A stretch of DNA of 34,513 nucleotides from Woeseiaceae bacterium. Its GTDB lineage: Bacteria; Pseudomonadota; Gammaproteobacteria; Steroidobacterales; Woeseiaceae. Shown piece by piece: positions 15,506 to 24,188 of this stretch. The stretch is taken from assembly GCA_024640315.1 (NCBI GenBank), contig JAHEFF010000036.1, positions 1-34,513 on the forward strand. Direction: 5' to 3'. Below the pieces are notes generated by a model. That model searched no databases. It saw only the letters and a list, made by a program, of their open reading frames with translations, and had not been told where the DNA came from. How positions within the stretch are numbered: the stretch's first letter is position 1; each line of letters opens with the position of its first letter. Both the position numbers and the translations under genes were made by a program.

Positions 15506-16120
15506 ATGAACACGTGTGGACGCTTTCTCGGCATCGTCGGCAGCTATCGCAAGGGTGGCGTGATCGATACCGTGGTCACCGGGATCCTGGACGCAGCTGC
15601 GTCAGCAGGTGCGCTCACCGAAAAAATCTACCTGGTCGATAAACACGTCGAGTTTTGCGCCAACTGCCGTGAGTGCGTTCAGCGACCCGGGAGCGAGCGG
15701 GTCCCGTGTGTCATGCACGGAGACGACGATGTCGATGGCATTTTCGAGCAGGTGCATGCAGCGAATACGCTGATCCTGGGCGCGCCCGTCAACCTTGGCA
15801 GCGCCAATGCGCTGACGCAGCGATTTGCGGAGCGTTGCATCGGCTCTTATTACTATCCGTGGGGCAAGCGCTATCCGGTATTGAGAGACAAGGCGAAGCC
15901 CCGCAAAGCCATCATTGTATCGAGCAGCGCGGCGCCGGCATTCATGAATACGGCCGCGTTCGGCTCGAGTGCCATCATGACATTGCAGACGATCGCAGAC
16001 CTGCTCGGTGCCGAAGTCGTCGAGACCATCAAGGTGGGGCTGGTCAGTGAGCGAGAGTTCCGCGTTCCCGAAAGGAGCATGAAAAAAGCGCGGCAAATTG
16101 CGGCAACGCTCGCGGCCTGA
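15506..16120 (+). CDS. NAD(P)H-dependent FMN reductase / flavodoxin-fold oxidoreductase
   Basis: A 204-aa protein. ATG 15506 is seven bases after GGAGG, which supports it over the in-frame ATG at 15491. FLGIVGSYRKGGVIDTVV is the flavodoxin-fold phosphate loop binding FMN. KIYLVDKHVEFCANCRECVQRPG carries a C-x-x-C-x-x-x-C motif as in iron-sulfur flavoproteins, and ANTLILGAPVNLGSANALTQRFAERC is the second FMN-contact region. Such enzymes transfer electrons from NAD(P)H to FMN or quinones; whether the cysteines hold a cluster cannot be told from sequence. It is divergent from soxC across 144 bp. Confidence 0.85.
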   Translation: MNTCGRFLGIVGSYRKGGVIDTVVTGILDAAASAGALTEKIYLVDKHVEFCANCRECVQRPGSERVPCVMHGDDDVDGIFEQVHAANTLILGAPVNLGSANALTQRFAERCIGSYYYPWGKRYPVLRDKAKPRKAIIVSSSAAPAFMNTAAFGSSAIMTLQTIADLLGAEVVETIKVGLVSEREFRVPERSMKKARQIAATLAA

Positions 16121-16121
16121 C

Positions 16122-16412
16122 TCAGTTTGCATTTCTGCCCGGAATTGCTACCTGGCAGTTCCTCAACACGGTTTCGAGCGCCTGCTGAAACTCGCTGCCG
16201 GTCCCCAAAGCGACCCCGGTAAAGGCAAGCTCACCTTTCACGCACCAGGCGATGTCATATTCCGTGCCTGCGAGCATCAGCCCGTAATAGACGCCCTGCG
16301 AGAATCCAAGGTAGTAATCCTCGTGAAATGACAGTCCGTCATCACGGGCGATCAACGTCGGTGAACACGTAAGAAACGAAACCAGTACGAGAGTGTTCAG
16401 TAGTCGCTGCAT
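16122..16412 (-). CDS. Small secreted protein, Rap1a/Tai-like
   Basis: A 96-aa protein with a signal peptide (MQRLLNTLVLVSFLTCSPTL). The mature part YYLGFSQGVYYGLMLAGTEYDIAWCVKGELAFTGVALGTGSEFQQALETVLRNCQVAI has an F-x-x-G-x-x-x-G opening, two cysteines able to form a disulfide, and a closing helix. This layout recalls the Rap1a/Tai family of small periplasmic proteins, some of which are immunity proteins for type VI effectors. The match is loose and no effector is adjacent. AGGAGG precedes the ATG. It is convergent with the flavin reductase gene. Periplasmic location is likely; function is open. Confidence 0.65.
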   Translation of the reverse strand: MQRLLNTLVLVSFLTCSPTLIARDDGLSFHEDYYLGFSQGVYYGLMLAGTEYDIAWCVKGELAFTGVALGTGSEFQQALETVLRNCQVAIPGRNAN

Positions 16413-16520
16413 GCATTCCTCCTTATGCTACGGTTCTGGCACTGCAAGGAGCGAGTGGCTTCTGCTATTCTCGACTCCTCTCTGGAACATAATAATTTCA
16501 CCACAAAGACCGGAGCCACA

Positions 16521-17888
16521 ATGCATAGACTTAGATCCTTACTAATTTCCCTGGCTGCGGGAACCTCGATTGTCGCCTGCGATCCGGGCGAACCTGACGG
16601 CCCTGCCCCGTACGACAGCCGCTACCAATCGTTAGCGTCCCAGTCAACCATATTGCGGGGTGCAACGGTTTTGACCGGCACGGGAGACCGCATCGACAAC
16701 GCCGACGTCGTCATGCAGGACGGTAAAATCGTCGCGGTGGGTTCCGCTCTCGATGCGACCGGCATGACCGCCGTGGACGCCAGCGATATGTGGGTCACAC
16801 CGGGCGTCATTGATGTGCACTCGCACCTGGGCGCTTATCCATCACCCGGGGTCAGCGCACATTCGGACGGCAACGAGGCGACCGATCCGAATACCGCCGA
16901 GGTCTGGGCGGAACACAGCGTCTGGCCGCAGGATCCCGGATTTGTCGCAGCCCTTGCCGGTGGCGTAACCACGTTACAGGTTCTGCCCGGTTCCGCAAAC
17001 CTGTTCGGTGGCCGCGGCGTCACGCTCAAGAACGTCCCTGGCCGGTCGGTCATGGACATGAAATTTCCTGGTGCCCCGTATGGGCTCAAAATGGCTTGCG
17101 GTGAGAATCCCAAGCGGGTTTACGGCGGCAAAGGCCAGTCACCATCGACCCGAATGGGCAATGTTGCCGGCTATCGCAGTGCCTGGATCGAAGCGGCCGA
17201 CTATAACAAGAAGCTGGCGAACGCCGAAAAAGGCCAGGGTGAAGCGCCGAAGCGTGACCTGAAGCTCGAGACCCTCGCTGGCGTGCTTAACGGCGAAATC
17301 CTCGTTCACAACCACTGCTATCGTGCTGATGAAATGGCGGTGATGTTCGAAATCGCCAAAGAGTTCGGCTACAAGATCACTGCATTTCATCACGCTGTCG
17401 AGGCGTACAAGATCGCTGACCTTCTCCGTGAGAATGATACCTGCGGAGCCATCTGGGCCGACTGGTACGGCTTCAAAATGGAAGCCTTCGACGGTATCCG
17501 CGAAAACGCCGCCATCCTTGATCGAGCCGAGGCCTGCACCGTGATGCACTCGGACAGCGAAATGGGAATCCAGCGACTCAACCAGGAAAGCGCCAAGGTC
17601 ATCGGTGCCGCCGCCAGGGTAGGCATCGATATTCCACCGGAAAGAGCCGTTCGCTGGTTTACTGCCAACGCGGCCAAAGCGCTGGGGATTGCGGATGTGG
17701 TCGGCACGCTGGAGCCCGGCAAAATGGCCGATGTGACGGTATGGGACGGAAACCCGTTCAGCGTCTATACCAAAGCTCAAAAGGTCTACATCGATGGCGC
17801 CCTCGTCTACGATCGTAGCGATGAATCCGGCAACCCGGTGACTGACTTCAGTCTCGGTACTGCGGCTCAGCATGGAGGTGCTCAATGA
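16521..17888 (+). CDS. Exported amidohydrolase with intact metal site
   Basis: A 455-aa imidazolonepropionase-like amidohydrolase. ATG 16521 follows GGAG and begins a lipoprotein-type signal (MHRLRSLLISLAAGTSIVAC). Metal ligands are all visible: VIDVHSHLG (His100, His102), EILVHNHCYR (His263 or His265), ITAFHHAVE (His290/291) and VMHSDSEMG (His343, Asp345). The C-terminal beta domain is present (LEPGKMADVTVWDGNPF). Relatives hydrolyse cyclic or linear amides, including prolidase-type dipeptides; the substrate is not predictable here. Its ATGA stop overlaps the start of the next gene, a catalytically degenerate paralogue, so the two are translated together and may form a heteromer. Confidence 0.9.
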   Translation: MHRLRSLLISLAAGTSIVACDPGEPDGPAPYDSRYQSLASQSTILRGATVLTGTGDRIDNADVVMQDGKIVAVGSALDATGMTAVDASDMWVTPGVIDVHSHLGAYPSPGVSAHSDGNEATDPNTAEVWAEHSVWPQDPGFVAALAGGVTTLQVLPGSANLFGGRGVTLKNVPGRSVMDMKFPGAPYGLKMACGENPKRVYGGKGQSPSTRMGNVAGYRSAWIEAADYNKKLANAEKGQGEAPKRDLKLETLAGVLNGEILVHNHCYRADEMAVMFEIAKEFGYKITAFHHAVEAYKIADLLRENDTCGAIWADWYGFKMEAFDGIRENAAILDRAEACTVMHSDSEMGIQRLNQESAKVIGAAARVGIDIPPERAVRWFTANAAKALGIADVVGTLEPGKMADVTVWDGNPFSVYTKAQKVYIDGALVYDRSDESGNPVTDFSLGTAAQHGGAQ

Positions 17889-19183
17889 ACTTTGCGCTCA
17901 GGTTCTTTGTGACCTCACTCGTATTCATTGGCGTTGCCGCAGCGCAAACCACGGCTATCACCGGAGCTACCGTGCATACCGTCGGGCCGCAGGGATCGAT
18001 TGAGAATGCGACGATTATTATCGAAGGTGGCCGCATCGCCGCTGTCGGCACCAATGTCAGCATTCCATCGGATGCCCGACGCGTCGACGCCAGTAACAAA
18101 GTGATTACTCCCGGATTGTTCTCGCCGTTGGGCCAGATCGGCCTGAGTGAAGTCAATGCTGTCGAGGGTACCAACGACGCGACTCAACGCGGCAACGATT
18201 TCGCGGCTGCGTTCGACATCGCAGATGCCTATAACCCGCGTTCCATCGTGATCGCGATCAGTCGTATTGACGGGATCACCCGTGCAGGTATCACACCGCA
18301 CGCCAGCGGGCCCGATGCGGAAGGATATACCAGTCACGTGTTGTCCGGGCTAGGTTCAGTTGTACACCTCGGTGACAGCCCCGAGTGGTTTGTAAAGCGC
18401 GGTGCGATTGTTGTCGCCAATTTGGGCGAGACCGGTAGCAGCGTCGCAGGCGGGTCGCGGGCTGCCGCGGTGCAGATTCTCCGTGCCGCTCTGGACGATG
18501 CATTGGACTATCGCCAAAATAAGGCGGCCTACGAGCGCGGTGACTGGCGCGACTATTCATTCAGTGCTGCCGACCTGGACGCGTTGCTCGGCGTTCTTGA
18601 CGGCTCCGCTGCATTGCTTTTCAACGTCGACCGAGCCAGTGACATCAGTGTCGTCTTGGGCATCGCCGGGGAATACAACATTCGCGCAATTATCGCCGGC
18701 GGATCAGAGGCCTGGATGGTTGCGGACCATCTCGCTGCCGCCGCCGTTCCGGTCATTCTCGACGGCATCAACAATTTGCCCGGGAACTTCGACCGGATAA
18801 ATGCGCGACTTGATTCTGCAAGTCTACTGATTAACGCCGGCGTAACCGTGGCATTCGGTGCCTCGGCCCAAACGCACAACGCTCGCCTGCTGACGCAGTC
18901 GGCGGGTATCGCCGTCGCCAACGGCCTCACCTGGGATCAGGCCCTCAAGGCCATCACGCTGGCACCGGCAGAAATCTATGGCGTTGATTCGATGGTTGGC
19001 ACGATCGAAGTGGGCAAGGACGCTGATCTCGTCATCTGGTCGGCTGACCCTCTGGAACTCACGAGTTACCCGGACCAGGTATACATCCAGGGTGCTGCCA
19101 TCTCGATGGAAAGCAGGCAGACCTTGCTTCGGGACCGCTATCTGCAAACGGGGTCAGACGCCCCCCCGGCCTTCAGGAATTGA
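17885..19183 (+). CDS. Degenerate amidohydrolase paralogue, probable pseudoenzyme
   Basis: A 432-aa exported protein (signal MNFALRFFVTSLVFIGVAAA) with the amidohydrolase beta domain (ITGATVHTVGPQGSIENATIIIEGGRIAAVG; later VGTIEVGKDADLVIWSADPLEL). Aligned with its neighbour, every metal ligand is gone: VTPGVIDVHSHLG corresponds to ITPGLFSPLGQIG, the VHNH segment to LFNVDRASD, the FHHA segment to IIAGGSEAW, and the HSD segment to AFGASAQTH. The fold seems intact and the frame is open, so this is not a decaying gene. It overlaps the active paralogue by four bases, suggesting a regulatory or structural subunit. A terminator follows directly. Confidence 0.85.
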   Translation: MNFALRFFVTSLVFIGVAAAQTTAITGATVHTVGPQGSIENATIIIEGGRIAAVGTNVSIPSDARRVDASNKVITPGLFSPLGQIGLSEVNAVEGTNDATQRGNDFAAAFDIADAYNPRSIVIAISRIDGITRAGITPHASGPDAEGYTSHVLSGLGSVVHLGDSPEWFVKRGAIVVANLGETGSSVAGGSRAAAVQILRAALDDALDYRQNKAAYERGDWRDYSFSAADLDALLGVLDGSAALLFNVDRASDISVVLGIAGEYNIRAIIAGGSEAWMVADHLAAAAVPVILDGINNLPGNFDRINARLDSASLLINAGVTVAFGASAQTHNARLLTQSAGIAVANGLTWDQALKAITLAPAEIYGVDSMVGTIEVGKDADLVIWSADPLELTSYPDQVYIQGAAISMESRQTLLRDRYLQTGSDAPPAFRN

Positions 19184-19189
19184 CACACC

Positions 19190-19214
19190 GGCGCCCGCTT
19201 CTGCGGGCGTTTTT
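19190..19214 (+). terminator. Strong intrinsic terminator after the amidohydrolase pair
   Basis: CGCCCGC (19192-19198) and GCGGGCG (19203-19209) form a seven-pair GC stem with a TTCT loop, followed by TTTTT. It lies directly after the stop codon at 19183. Confidence 0.9.
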
Positions 19215-19389
19215 CTAAGCCGGCACCGACTGTCGAATCAGTGTCGACCAAGATCACAAAATACAGAATCGCGACTTCGTCTGTGTGACTGGCCCGCGGC
19301 GCGCCAGCATGCGTATCGGGAACCCGCGCAGGTTGACGCCTGTGCGGCTTCCAGCATCGCTACGGATCACTCGATAAAACGCGTTTGTA

Positions 19390-19419
19390 TTGACGTTTGC
19401 AGTATATGTGCGTTACATT
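19390..19419 (+). promoter_or_regulatory. Promoter of the RHH/ParC-like module
   Basis: TTGACG at 19390-19395 is a good -35 element, and TACATT at 19414-19419 (or TTACAT one base earlier) serves as the -10 with a 17-18 bp spacer. The start would be near 19426, about 22 bases before the RHH gene. Confidence 0.5.
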
Positions 19420-19447
19420 TGCTTCACTGTCGCACTACATCTTTATT

Positions 19448-19642
19448 ATGGCCCGCACCAAAATCGCCACGCTCAATCTCCGCATAGACCCCGGCATCAA
19501 AGATGCCGTCAGGGAGGCGGCGGACATGGAGCACCGCAGCGTGGCCAATATGATCGAAATGTTGATTCGACGTCATTGCGATGAGACAGGAATCGTTATC
19601 CCGGAACAGGAAGAGATGTTCACAAGGAACCAAAATGGATGA
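19448..19642 (+). CDS. Ribbon-helix-helix (CopG/Arc-type) DNA-binding protein
   Basis: A 64-aa protein, MARTKIATLNLRIDPGIKDA and onward. ATLNLRID forms the strand, PGIKDAVREAADMEHRS helix A, and VANMIEMLIRRHCDETG helix B, the RHH fold of CopG-type repressors and many antitoxins. A longer frame from 19397 exists but puts the start inside the promoter; ATG 19448 is better, though it has no obvious ribosome site. The next gene starts eight bases before this one ends. The pair has its own promoter and is isolated from its neighbours by a terminator. RHH proteins typically repress their own operon and can act as partition centromere-binding proteins. Confidence 0.8.
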   Translation: MARTKIATLNLRIDPGIKDAVREAADMEHRSVANMIEMLIRRHCDETGIVIPEQEEMFTRNQNG

Positions 19643-19889
19643 AAAAATGATGAGGGCGATGGTCACCGCCGGAGCCATAAAGAGAATCAGCATTATTGGT
19701 AACGGGGCCAGATTCCATATCGAAGCCAATACGCCGAACGGCTGCATAACGGCTGAGACTCACAAGGGCAAAGTCAAAACCTGGGTCACTCTTGATGCTG
19801 CCGCTAAATGGGTTCGATCCATCGGTATCGGCACCGCCAACATCAACCTCGCTCACTGGCAGCCCGGCCAGCGCGAACTCCAGATTTGA
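19635..19889 (+). CDS. ParC-like plasmid-partition-associated protein
   Basis: An 84-aa protein. KMDEKM precedes MRAMVTAGAIKRISIIGNGARFHIEANTPNGCITAETHKGKVKTWVTLDAAAKWVRSIGIGTANINLAHWQPGQREL. The run I-x-G-x-G-A-R-F-H-I-E, then K-T-W-x-T-L-D-A-A-A-K-W-V-R-S-I-G-I-G and the closing W-Q-P-G-Q-R matches, from memory, small proteins annotated as ParC-family partition-associated, known mainly from plasmids. It is not topoisomerase IV ParC. AAGGAACC before the ATG is its ribosome site, and it overlaps the RHH gene by eight bases. On a chromosome this suggests a remnant of an integrated plasmid or a module reused for another job. Confidence 0.65.
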   Translation: MDEKMMRAMVTAGAIKRISIIGNGARFHIEANTPNGCITAETHKGKVKTWVTLDAAAKWVRSIGIGTANINLAHWQPGQRELQI

Positions 19890-19892
19890 CCC

Positions 19893-22007
19893 TTACAACA
19901 GGTAATCCACCAAGACTTCCATCAGGTAGTCCGACCATCTCTCTGGAAACGGTTCGGTAATTTCGACGGACTTGGCGAAATCCACGTCAAACAATCTTTC
20001 AAGCAGTTCATCAACCACTACCCTGTCCGAGGTCGCCAGGTTCAGTTCCTTGTTGGTGTGGAAACTCAAATTATCCCAGTTTGCCGAGCCGAGGCAGGCC
20101 CAACCGTCGAACACCGCCGCCTTAACGTGTGACATACCGGGGTAAAGGAATACGCGAATACCATGCTCAAGCATCGCATTGGCGGCTAGTGCATTACTCT
20201 TGTTCATCGGCCCATGATTGCCGACGAGCGGCATGATTACCCGAACATCGACACCACGTCGCCTGGCGCGTGCCAACTCGTACAGCATCGTGTCGTCGGC
20301 AAAGTAGGCATTCTGAATGTAGATATACCGTTGCGTGCTACGAATCGCCTCGCGTTGTGCCCGAAAAATCTCGGCGTCACCGGGATTAGTAAAGAGAACG
20401 CGCATTGGTTGCCCAATGACAGCATCATGGCTCGGATCAAGCTTCAGCTTGTGAAGCAGGTAGCCAATATCGCCGAACATACCGGCGTGAGACCATGCAT
20501 CCTGAAACTCACTATTCAGGATGTTCACGACCGGCCCCTGCACCTCCATCATCATGTCATGCCACGCATACCGGTATTCCCGTCCGATATTCATTCCACC
20601 GGTAAAGGCAATCCGGTTGTCGACAATTGTCGTCTTGACGTGATCGCCGGCGACCAGCCAGGGGTTTTTGACCTGCCTGACTTCGATGTCCGAATCATCT
20701 TCAAGGAATCTGCGGACCGATTCTGGCGGAACATAGTCATCCGGTTCGGATTCGTGTCCCGTTCGGGTTGCTGTGATAGTGCCAAGCCCGTCTAGCAGCA
20801 CCTTTATTTCGATACCTTCGTCCGCCCTGCGCCGCAACAATCTGCCAATTCTCTCGGCGACGCCGTCGTTGTCGAAAATATAGGTACGGATAAAGATCGA
20901 CTTACGCGCGGTAGTAAAGACATCGGTGAGCCGCGTGAAGTATTCCTCACCATCAATCAGATACTGTATTGAGCCTCTCGTCGCGGGGCGACCTGTAATC
21001 GAGTCGAGTTGCCGTTCCCAGGCTTCCAGATCCATCGCCGGATTGTCCGCCACTTCAGGAATAGGCTGTGACTCCAGCGTTATCAGCCATGCAGGTCTCA
21101 CTGTTTCGGCTGCAGCTTCGGAGGCAACAACAAAGAGCTTGAACACGGATGACACCGGCCTCATCAGCATTCCGCCAAGGTGACTTTGTGCCAGGTGCCC
21201 GACAGACTGCGCTGCCTGCATTCCGGCACTGTCGGCCGTACGTTTCTTCGGTTGCGGTGCGTACCTTACGAATACACCGATTGGCAAATCCATGTTGACG
21301 AACAGGAACGGCAGGGAATAGGCTCCGGCGTCGCCTGTACTAAAAACAATGATACGGTCCTTGATTCCCTCCTCTTTGAGGAACAGTTCCAGCTGAGGCA
21401 ATGCACGCCGCATGAAATCGGCGAAGCTGATGCTCTCACTGATGATGTAGTCGGCAGGCTTGTCAACGATCAGTCGCGCTTCAAATTGATTGAGATCATT
21501 GTAGTAGAGGAAATAGTCGTCGTTGTCGAAATGCATCGCGATACCGGTTCGCTCGGATCTTGGCAAGACGGTCGCAAACAACTGTTCCCGATACCTCCCC
21601 CACTGCTTACTGGTTAGCAAACGTGGGGTAATTGGCGAATCCGGTATTGATTCCCAGCGTTCACGTTGCTGATACGCCATCGGCAGAATATAAGGACCGT
21701 CGTACGTATCGGAATCGACTGCCTCCAGAGCCGCAAGGTCGATTCGATTTGACCAGGTACCACCGGCGTAAACGAGGCCGTCCGCGCTTTCGTAGCTGAC
21801 ATAGAATTCGTCGTCGCCGACGTAGGCCTCTACCGCGACCAGCGGACTTTCGACCTCCTGCTCGGCAAACCGGCCCTGCAGTCGCGGCAAATCAGCCAGC
21901 TCATCGTCGTCGGGGTTGCTTGGCTGACTGCTGCAGGAGTTGAGCGCGACAATGAACATCACCAATACAATAAACGGTAATATGGTTTGAGTTCTGGTCG
22001 CGCGCAT
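19893..22007 (-). CDS. Phospholipase D superfamily lipoprotein (second of tandem pair)
   Basis: A 704-aa protein with lipoprotein signal MRATRTQTILPFIVLVMFIV ending LNSC. The first 330 or so residues are a domain I do not recognise, rich in beta-type segments (FYVSYESADGLVYAGGTW, GAYSLPFLFVNMDLPIGVFVRYAP). The rest is a two-lobed PLD enzyme: HVKTTIVDNRIAFTGGMN at about residue 456 and HVKAAVFDGWACLGSANWD at about 627, both complete H-x-K-x4-D motifs. The layout is that of cardiolipin synthase-like transphosphatidylases, but the anchor and extra domain would place it outside the cytoplasm. GGAGG precedes the ATG. It follows its paralogue by 13 bp. Confidence 0.9.
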   Translation of the reverse strand: MRATRTQTILPFIVLVMFIVALNSCSSQPSNPDDDELADLPRLQGRFAEQEVESPLVAVEAYVGDDEFYVSYESADGLVYAGGTWSNRIDLAALEAVDSDTYDGPYILPMAYQQRERWESIPDSPITPRLLTSKQWGRYREQLFATVLPRSERTGIAMHFDNDDYFLYYNDLNQFEARLIVDKPADYIISESISFADFMRRALPQLELFLKEEGIKDRIIVFSTGDAGAYSLPFLFVNMDLPIGVFVRYAPQPKKRTADSAGMQAAQSVGHLAQSHLGGMLMRPVSSVFKLFVVASEAAAETVRPAWLITLESQPIPEVADNPAMDLEAWERQLDSITGRPATRGSIQYLIDGEEYFTRLTDVFTTARKSIFIRTYIFDNDGVAERIGRLLRRRADEGIEIKVLLDGLGTITATRTGHESEPDDYVPPESVRRFLEDDSDIEVRQVKNPWLVAGDHVKTTIVDNRIAFTGGMNIGREYRYAWHDMMMEVQGPVVNILNSEFQDAWSHAGMFGDIGYLLHKLKLDPSHDAVIGQPMRVLFTNPGDAEIFRAQREAIRSTQRYIYIQNAYFADDTMLYELARARRRGVDVRVIMPLVGNHGPMNKSNALAANAMLEHGIRVFLYPGMSHVKAAVFDGWACLGSANWDNLSFHTNKELNLATSDRVVVDELLERLFDVDFAKSVEITEPFPERWSDYLMEVLVDYLL

Positions 22008-22020
22008 TCGACCTCCGGCT

Positions 22021-24102
22021 TCAGAAGATGTAATCGCCCATTAACTCTAGCAGGAAATCCGTCCAGCGCTCCGGAAACGGCTCGGTAAGTTCCGGTGACA
22101 GTGCAAAGTCGGTTTCGAATATTCGCTGAATGAGACCTTCGACCGCCTCCGGCTCTGACGTGGCCAGGTTGAGCTCCTTGTTTATCGCGAGACTCCATTT
22201 ATCCCAGTTAGCCGAGCCGAGACACGCCCAGCCATCGAAGACGGCTGCCTTGATATGCGACATGCCGGGATAAACATAGACCCGTATACCGTGTTCAAGC
22301 ATCACGTTTGCGGCCAATGCGTTGTTGCGCGTAATGGGTCCGCGATCAGTGACCAGCGGCATGATCACCCGAACATCAACACCGCGACGTCTTGCCTTCA
22401 CCAATTCGTACAACATGGCGTCGTCGGTGAAGTACGCATTTTCAACATAGATGTAGCGCTTTGCATCGCGAATTGCCTCGCGTTGTGCCCGAAAAATTTC
22501 CGGATCGTCAACACGTGTGAACAGCACACGAATGGGATATCCAAGGTCTTCGGCATCATTCGGCGTCGGCATCATACGCTGTGCCACATAACCGTAATCG
22601 CCGAAAAACCCGGCATGTACCCAGGCCTTGTTAAACTCGTCCTGCAGTATATTGACGACGGGGCCGTGCACTTCCATCATCAAGTCGTGCCAGTCATACC
22701 GGTACTCGCGGGCAATATTCATGCCGCCTGTAAAAGCCCGCCGCCCGTCGAGCACAATGGTCTTGACGTGATCTCCTGTGAACCATGGATTCGGAGTCTG
22801 GCGGACGTCAATATTTGAACCGTCCTCCAGGAACTCACGGACGGATGCCGTTCCTTTCCAGTCTTCGGGGAGCGTCTGTTGTTGCTCGATAGTCGAGACG
22901 ATCGTGCCAAAACCGTCAAAAAGCATTTTCACTTCCACACCTTCATTCGACCGTCGCTTCAGCATCTCGCCGATACGCTCTGCATAGTCATCGTTGTCAA
23001 AGATATAGGTGCGCAGGTGAATCCTCTCTTTGGCTGTAGTCACCGCATCAATGAATCGGGTGAAGAATTCCTCGCCGTCCACCAGGTACTCGATCGTGCC
23101 CCGAGATGAACTGCGACCGGTCAGCTCGTCAAGCTTTGCTTCCCATACCTCCAGGTTCATACCCGGGCCTGTATAGATCGGCTCTATCGGTACCGCGTCA
23201 AGAGCAACCAGCCAGTCGGGCCGCGCAGTTTCCGTGACAGCCTCTTTAGCAATAAAGAACAGGCGGTAAATCGACGAGACCGGGCGCAAAACGATAGCGG
23301 CCGAATGACTTTGGGTCAGGTGCCCCGCGGTTTGCAGGATGGGTACGGCACGTGTCGGTTCCGTCAGTCTGCCTTTCGGTTCGTACCGGGTAAAGACAGC
23401 CAGTGGCAGCTCGAGATTGACGTATAGAAATGGCAGCGAATACACGCCAGTGTCACCGGTGTTAAAAAGGATTCGCCGGTCAACAATGTTTTTTTCCACC
23501 AGGTACGCCTCCAGCAGAGGCACTCCACTTTCGAGAAACTCACCAAAGCTAACCTGGGATCTGATTTTGTACTCGGCCGGTTTGTCAACGAGCAGCGTTG
23601 ACTGGAATACGCCTTCCTCGTCGAAGTATAGGAAATAGTCATCAACAAAGAAGTGCAGCACGATCCCAACACGCCCCGATCGCGGCAGCATTGATGAAAT
23701 GAAAGCGTCACGAAACCTCTCCCATTCATCGCTGCTCAGTATTGTGGCTGATACCCGCTCCACCGGTGTTTCGGACCAACTTTCCGGCCGGTGATACTGC
23801 AGGGGGACAATAAACGGTCCTCCCTGGACGGCGCCTCCCTCAATGGCTTTGAGCTCAATTCGATCTGCCCAGTCGCCACCGGTGTAGAGAAATTCGTTGC
23901 CCACCTGGTAACGAATGAAGAAGTTGGTTTCGTCGCGAAATGCTTCCAGCGCAACCAGTGGTTCTGCATGCCCTTCATCGGCAAACCTGGCCGGAAGAGT
24001 CAGGAATTCGCCGGACTCGGGCTGAGCGGTGCAGGATGCCAGGATAGCCGCTACAAGCAAATCGGCCATCAAACAGACGAACTTCGCGTATTTGCCGGCC
24101 AT
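22021..24102 (-). CDS. Phospholipase D superfamily lipoprotein (first of tandem pair)
   Basis: A 693-aa paralogue of the next gene, with a lipoprotein signal ending LASC. The same unknown N-terminal domain (FFIRYQVGNEFLYTGGDW, GVYSLPFLYVNLELPLAVFTRYEP) precedes two intact catalytic motifs, HVKTIVLDGRRAFTGGMN at about residue 445 and HIKAAVFDGWACLGSANWD at about 616. The C-terminal halves of the two copies agree at most positions, while the N-terminal halves differ more. GGGGAG lies just before the ATG. TATAAT at 24121-24116 is probably too close to be the working promoter. PLD enzymes of this kind swap or cleave phospholipid head groups; the substrate is unknown. The two are surely one operon. 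Confidence 0.9.
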   Translation of the reverse strand: MAGKYAKFVCLMADLLVAAILASCTAQPESGEFLTLPARFADEGHAEPLVALEAFRDETNFFIRYQVGNEFLYTGGDWADRIELKAIEGGAVQGGPFIVPLQYHRPESWSETPVERVSATILSSDEWERFRDAFISSMLPRSGRVGIVLHFFVDDYFLYFDEEGVFQSTLLVDKPAEYKIRSQVSFGEFLESGVPLLEAYLVEKNIVDRRILFNTGDTGVYSLPFLYVNLELPLAVFTRYEPKGRLTEPTRAVPILQTAGHLTQSHSAAIVLRPVSSIYRLFFIAKEAVTETARPDWLVALDAVPIEPIYTGPGMNLEVWEAKLDELTGRSSSRGTIEYLVDGEEFFTRFIDAVTTAKERIHLRTYIFDNDDYAERIGEMLKRRSNEGVEVKMLFDGFGTIVSTIEQQQTLPEDWKGTASVREFLEDGSNIDVRQTPNPWFTGDHVKTIVLDGRRAFTGGMNIAREYRYDWHDLMMEVHGPVVNILQDEFNKAWVHAGFFGDYGYVAQRMMPTPNDAEDLGYPIRVLFTRVDDPEIFRAQREAIRDAKRYIYVENAYFTDDAMLYELVKARRRGVDVRVIMPLVTDRGPITRNNALAANVMLEHGIRVYVYPGMSHIKAAVFDGWACLGSANWDKWSLAINKELNLATSEPEAVEGLIQRIFETDFALSPELTEPFPERWTDFLLELMGDYIF

Positions 24103-24188
24103 TCAGCTCTCCCCGATTATAATAGGGATATTTAATGGTAGAACGATTGGTGCCGCGGACTATCAGGGAAAACCGCAGTGAGAAGCCT

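Noticed and set aside
15337..15534. A 65-codon minus-strand frame upstream of soxC
   Set aside because: It overlaps both the soxC start and the flavin reductase gene and has no coding features.
19448..19889. Classical toxin-antitoxin locus
   Set aside because: The second protein does not resemble RelE, VapC or other known toxins and fits ParC-like partition proteins better; kept only as an open possibility.
24116..24121. TATAAT before the first PLD gene as its promoter
   Set aside because: A start from it would fall inside the GGGGAG ribosome site, and no -35 element matches.
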